Positions 61,126-64,000 of a stretch of DNA of 64,000 bases are shown here, in pieces. Made by a program: the position numbers and the translations under genes. Source of the stretch: Coenobita brevimanus (Eukaryota; Arthropoda; Malacostraca; Decapoda; Coenobitidae); the NCBI GenBank assembly GCA_032717465.1, contig JAVRFU010003696.1, forward strand, positions 481,979 to 545,978. The letters are read 5' to 3'. How positions within the stretch are numbered: the first letter of the stretch is position 1; every line of letters begins with the position of its first letter. The notes below the pieces were generated by a model, which did not search any database, was not told the DNA's origin, and saw nothing but the letters and a program-made list of their open reading frames with translations.

Positions 61126-61772
61126 TATGGAGAATGAGAGTACATTCAAGTACTTGGGTAGTGTGATGAGTAAGAATGGAACTTTGGGGGATGAAGTATG
61201 TGAAAGGGTACAGCAGGGAAGGAAGGTTGTTGGTTCACTGAAAGCAGTGATGAGAAATAGGAACATGAGTGTGTAAGTTAAGAAGTCACTGCATGATAGT
61301 ATTGTGATCCCTACCCTGACGTATGGAAGTGAGGTGTGGACCTTGCAAGAGGGAAACAAGTCAAGAGTGAGAGCAGTGGAAATGAGTTACTTGAGAGGAG
61401 CATGTGGAGTGACATGGAGGGACAGGTTGAGGAATGAAAAAACGAAGGAACGTTGTGGGGTGGATGTGGATGTGGTTGAGAAGATTAGGAGAAATACACT
61501 GAGGTGGTTTGGACATGTGGAGAGAATGGAGAGTGAAAGACTGACTAAGAGAGTGTATGTAGGTGAGGTGGAGGGAAGGAGAGGGAGGGGTAGACTGAGG
61601 ATGAGGTGGAGGGATGGAGTTGAGAGGTACCGGTATATGAGGGAGGGGGGGGGGTGAGTTGGGGGGAGGGTAGTCAAATGGTGGGTGACAGAGCAACGTG
61701 GAGGCGTTTTGTCTGCGGCCACCCTTTGCAGAATTAGGGCATCGGGCTATAGATACATAGATAGATAGATGA
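61126..61772 (+). mobile_element. RTE-like LINE (family F), 3' part, right arm of inverted pair
   Basis: ESTFKYLGSVMSKNGTLGDE, RVQQGRKVVGSLKAVMRNR, YGSEVWTLQEGNKSRVRAVE, SYLRGACGVTWRDRLRN, then [20 protein letters not shown] and the conserved 3' end with an ATAGATAGATAG tail at about 61745-61770. It meets the left arm head-to-head at an (ATT)n junction. Confidence 0.88.
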
Positions 61773-62260
61773 TATGGGAGGAAATATTGTACTGAACAGC
61801 AGAATTATTATGACTCCTATGCCCACAAACGTCAGCTGTGTTTACAGCCACAGCCCTTGCATCTACTTCTTCCCCATCTGACCACTGTCACTCCATCCCT
61901 CACTCACCACTCAGCTGTTTTGCAGAAAATAAAATAAATATGTAGGAATTGCAGGCACAGTAATTTTGTCTGGCAAAACAAACATTTATTCCTGTCAACT
62001 AGATTTCTCTTCTTTGCCAGAGCAAATGCAATGATGAGTGAGTGCCCTGGGACACCACGTATCCCCCAGCCTCAAAGAGACCCATGATGATGGCTAAACA
62101 GGACCTGGTACTCAATAAGGTTAGTTACACCTGTTTGGCTAGTGTGTTACATCTACTCAACCTCTGATCACCCTTTCAGTCATACTCATAGGTGATACGG
62201 TGATGGAAAGTAGTCAGATAAGGCATTAAAGGAGGTCTAGGAACCAGGCTAAGGTTCTAT
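61773..62260. other. No gene recognised
   Basis: Unique-looking sequence between LINE copies. Confidence 0.5.
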
Positions 62261-62261
62261 C

Positions 62262-62505
62262 TATTTATCTATAGCCCGACGCCCAAATCCCGCAAAGGGT
62301 GGCCGCAGACAAAACGCCTCCAAGTCGCTCTGTCACCCACCATTTGACTATCTTCCCCCCAACTCACTCTCCCCTCCTTCATATACCTCTCAACTCCATT
62401 CCTCCACCTCATCCTTGGTCTACCCCTCCCTCTCCCTCCCTGCACCTCACCTACATACACCCTCTTAGTCAGTCTTTCATTCTCCATTCTCTCCACATGT
62501 CTAAG
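62262..62505 (-). mobile_element. RTE-like LINE (family F), 5'-truncated 3' end
   Basis: Minus strand: RHVERMENERLTKRVYVGEV, GRGRPRMRWRNGVERYMKEG, and the tail (plus-strand ATAGCCCGACGCCCAAATCC at 62272). It ends abruptly at about 62505. Confidence 0.87.
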
Positions 62506-62768
62506 GTTGCTGTTGTTACTTTTACAGAGGGGGAAGGGTGTGGGTTCCACTTGGCCTCAAACATAGCCTTATTAAACCCATGTTTTAATTGTCCCAGCAT
62601 CCCATAAATCATTATCCGATCCACTTTCCATAATTTAACCCCATCGGATAATGGTGGTGTGCTGTACTGGCATTATTCTTAGGCATCAGAGTATTGAATC
62701 ACCCTGTAGAAACTTGAAGCCTGCTTTTAAATGCAGAACTTGGGGAGGCAGGAGGGAGGGTTGTACCT

Positions 62769-62930
62769 TACCTGTCACTGGCTCATAGATCACTGTCTCT
62801 GTCTGTCTGTACCTCATAAATGTTCATTTAAAAAAAAGATCAGTATTACTGTCAGGAACTGTGCATTACGTGTCTCTGGCCAACAGATTTCTCTGTTAGG
62901 CACGGTGTACTGCGGGTGTGTGATGCTGAG
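62769..62930 (-). pseudogene. Degenerate copies of an exon of the right-edge gene
   Basis: Two relics on the minus strand: 62862-62930 reads LSITHPQYTVPNREICWPET, matching LNLTHPEYTLPDTEIYEPET of the real exon. 62769-62810 reads TVIYEPVTG followed by the donor-like CAG|GTAAGG. Both lack the upstream part of the exon. Confidence 0.8.
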
Positions 62931-63042
62931 GACAGGAATGAGAATTGCAGATGGATGCTGCAGATGATAAGATGTAAAGTTTTGCAAATGGCTGTAAACA
63001 ACCTGTCTGGGAATACATTACCTGTCTCTAACTGTACCTTAC

Positions 63043-63219
63043 CTGTCTCTGGCTCATAGATCTCTGTGTCAGGTAGGGTGTACTCTGGATGTGTGAGGTT
63101 GAGAGGTGTGCCCCTGTGTGCGATGGGGGCCTCCGCTCCACTGAGGGCAAACATCTCCTCCTCCTCCTCCATCGCAGCGCCCACCAGGCGCCCATTCTGC
63201 TTGAACACAGCATTAATGT
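63043..63219 (-). CDS. Unrecognised gene, internal exon
   Basis: An open minus-strand exon with acceptor GAACTGCAG (AG at 63221-63220) and donor GAGACAG|GTAAGG, phase 1 on both sides, 177 nt. It encodes an Asp completed from the upstream exon, then INAVFKQNGRLVGAAM, an acidic run of five glutamates (63164-63178), and LNLTHPEYTLPDTEIYEPE. No domain is recognised. The acidic run, good splice signals and phase match to the next exon argue that it is real. Relics of its 3' half with donor-like sites lie downstream. Confidence 0.65.
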
Positions 63220-63229
63220 CTGCAGTTCA

Positions 63230-63490
63230 CTGAGATGGTTAACCATGTTGAAAATATGGAGAATGACAGACTGACCAGGAGAGGGAATGTCAGTGAGGCA
63301 GAGGGTAGGGGGAGTGGGAGACCATGCATGAGATGAAGGAATGGGATGGAAAGGTATATGAGAGAGGGGATATGAGTTGGAGAGAGAGAGAGCAGCCTCT
63401 TGGCAGAGGACAGGGTGACATGGAGATGATTCATTTGTGATTATGTTTTCCATGATTAAGGTGTCTTGCTATAGGCAGATTGATGGTGAA
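63230..63490 (+). mobile_element. RTE-like LINE (family F), 5'-truncated 3' end
   Basis: VENMENDRLTRRGNVSEAEG continues to GGTGACATGGAGATGATTCA and TTAAGGTGTCTTGCTATAGG. It begins about 10 bp beyond the acceptor of the exon at 63043-63219, antisense to that gene. Confidence 0.82.
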
Positions 63491-63912
63491 TTGTTTAGCA
63501 ATGAAGATAGTATTAGCATTAGAATAGTTTAAAAGAAAGAAAAAACCTGTCTGACACTATACTGCTTTACTGTACACAACAAGTTCAAGTGTTGTATAAG
63601 AAACTTTAATTTCTTACTCCTTATTTTAATTTTTTACTCTTTATTTTGAATATTTAACAGTAGACTGTAGCACCAGTTGAACAGGGCGGCACTTCCGAGG
63701 TGGAGGGCAAGCTTGTGCCAGGGAGAGCTGGAGCCCTCATTTCACCAGCCCTCAGGAATTGATCCTTACCATTCCCCTTTGCTGAACATTTTCAGTGCTT
63801 TCATTTACACAGAGAGTAGGCCAGCATATTCTCTTAATACCTGTACCTTCAACTGTCTACACCACACTATATGCATGTAAAATATCACACCTCCTATTTC
63901 CATTCCCTTTAC
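63491..63912. other. Intron of the right-edge gene, nothing recognised
   Basis: Includes a short direct duplication of TTTYTTACTCYTTATTTTRA (near 63610 and 63635). Confidence 0.5.
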
Positions 63913-64000
63913 CAATGGCCGCTACATTAACATCAGCAAACGAGGTGATATCTCGGATTGCCACCACCGGCAAGGTAGGGCTGGCAGCACAGGGTCCTCC
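63913..64000 (-). CDS. Unrecognised gene, upstream exon (cut by window edge)
   Basis: Minus-strand frame open to the window edge: PTLPVVAIRDITSFADVNVA ending ATTG|GTAAAG. Its phase 1 end (G) joins the AC of the next exon to give Asp. No domain is recognised, and the exon start is outside the window or at the CTGCCAG near 63985. Confidence 0.55.

Overview
This is eukaryotic DNA, most likely from an arthropod and probably a malacostracan (decapod-like) crustacean. The evidence is a CYP2-clan cytochrome P450 split by long repeat-filled introns, abundant RTE-, Jockey/CR1- and L2-like LINEs, Ty3/gypsy elements, tRNA- and 5S-rRNA-derived SINEs, and very dense microsatellites including about 1 kb of TAGGG pentamers. 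The species assignment is inference; nothing here is bacterial or viral in organisation.

The one host gene that can be read completely is a P450 on the minus strand. Ten exons between 35002 (ATG) and 2769 (stop) join with matching splice phases into exactly 1500 nt, encoding 499 residues with every P450 hallmark in register. Its introns (169 nt to 14.2 kb) carry nearly all of the identifiable mobile DNA from 2.9 to 35 kb: LINEs, two gypsy families, SINEs, MITEs, a TTAA-flanked piggyBac-like insertion, and minisatellites. Several minisatellites contain copies of the gene's own exon edges or splice sites: five copies of the start of exon 7, three of the exon 6 donor, five decoy acceptors before exon 3, and a run of acceptor-like units before exon 10. 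A second minus-strand gene enters from the right edge with two unrecognised exons (63913-64000 and 63043-63219), and it too is followed by degraded copies of its own exon and donor.

Layout: 1-2.6 kb, gypsy and MITE debris; 2.7-35.0 kb, the P450 gene; 35.0-35.3 kb, its CpG-rich putative promoter; 35.4-42.5 kb, a LINE fragment and two gypsy elements, one carrying a SINE; 42.5-50.2 kb, mostly unrecognised DNA with short tandem repeats; 50.2-53.7 kb, a cluster of microsatellites and the TAGGG array; 53.4-63.5 kb, a field of RTE-like LINE copies (one pair head-to-head) with two pogo/Tigger-like elements; 63.0-64.0 kb, the edge gene. The LINE 3' end in this field is shared with the 5S-derived SINEs in the P450 introns, which suggests that the LINE mobilised the SINE.
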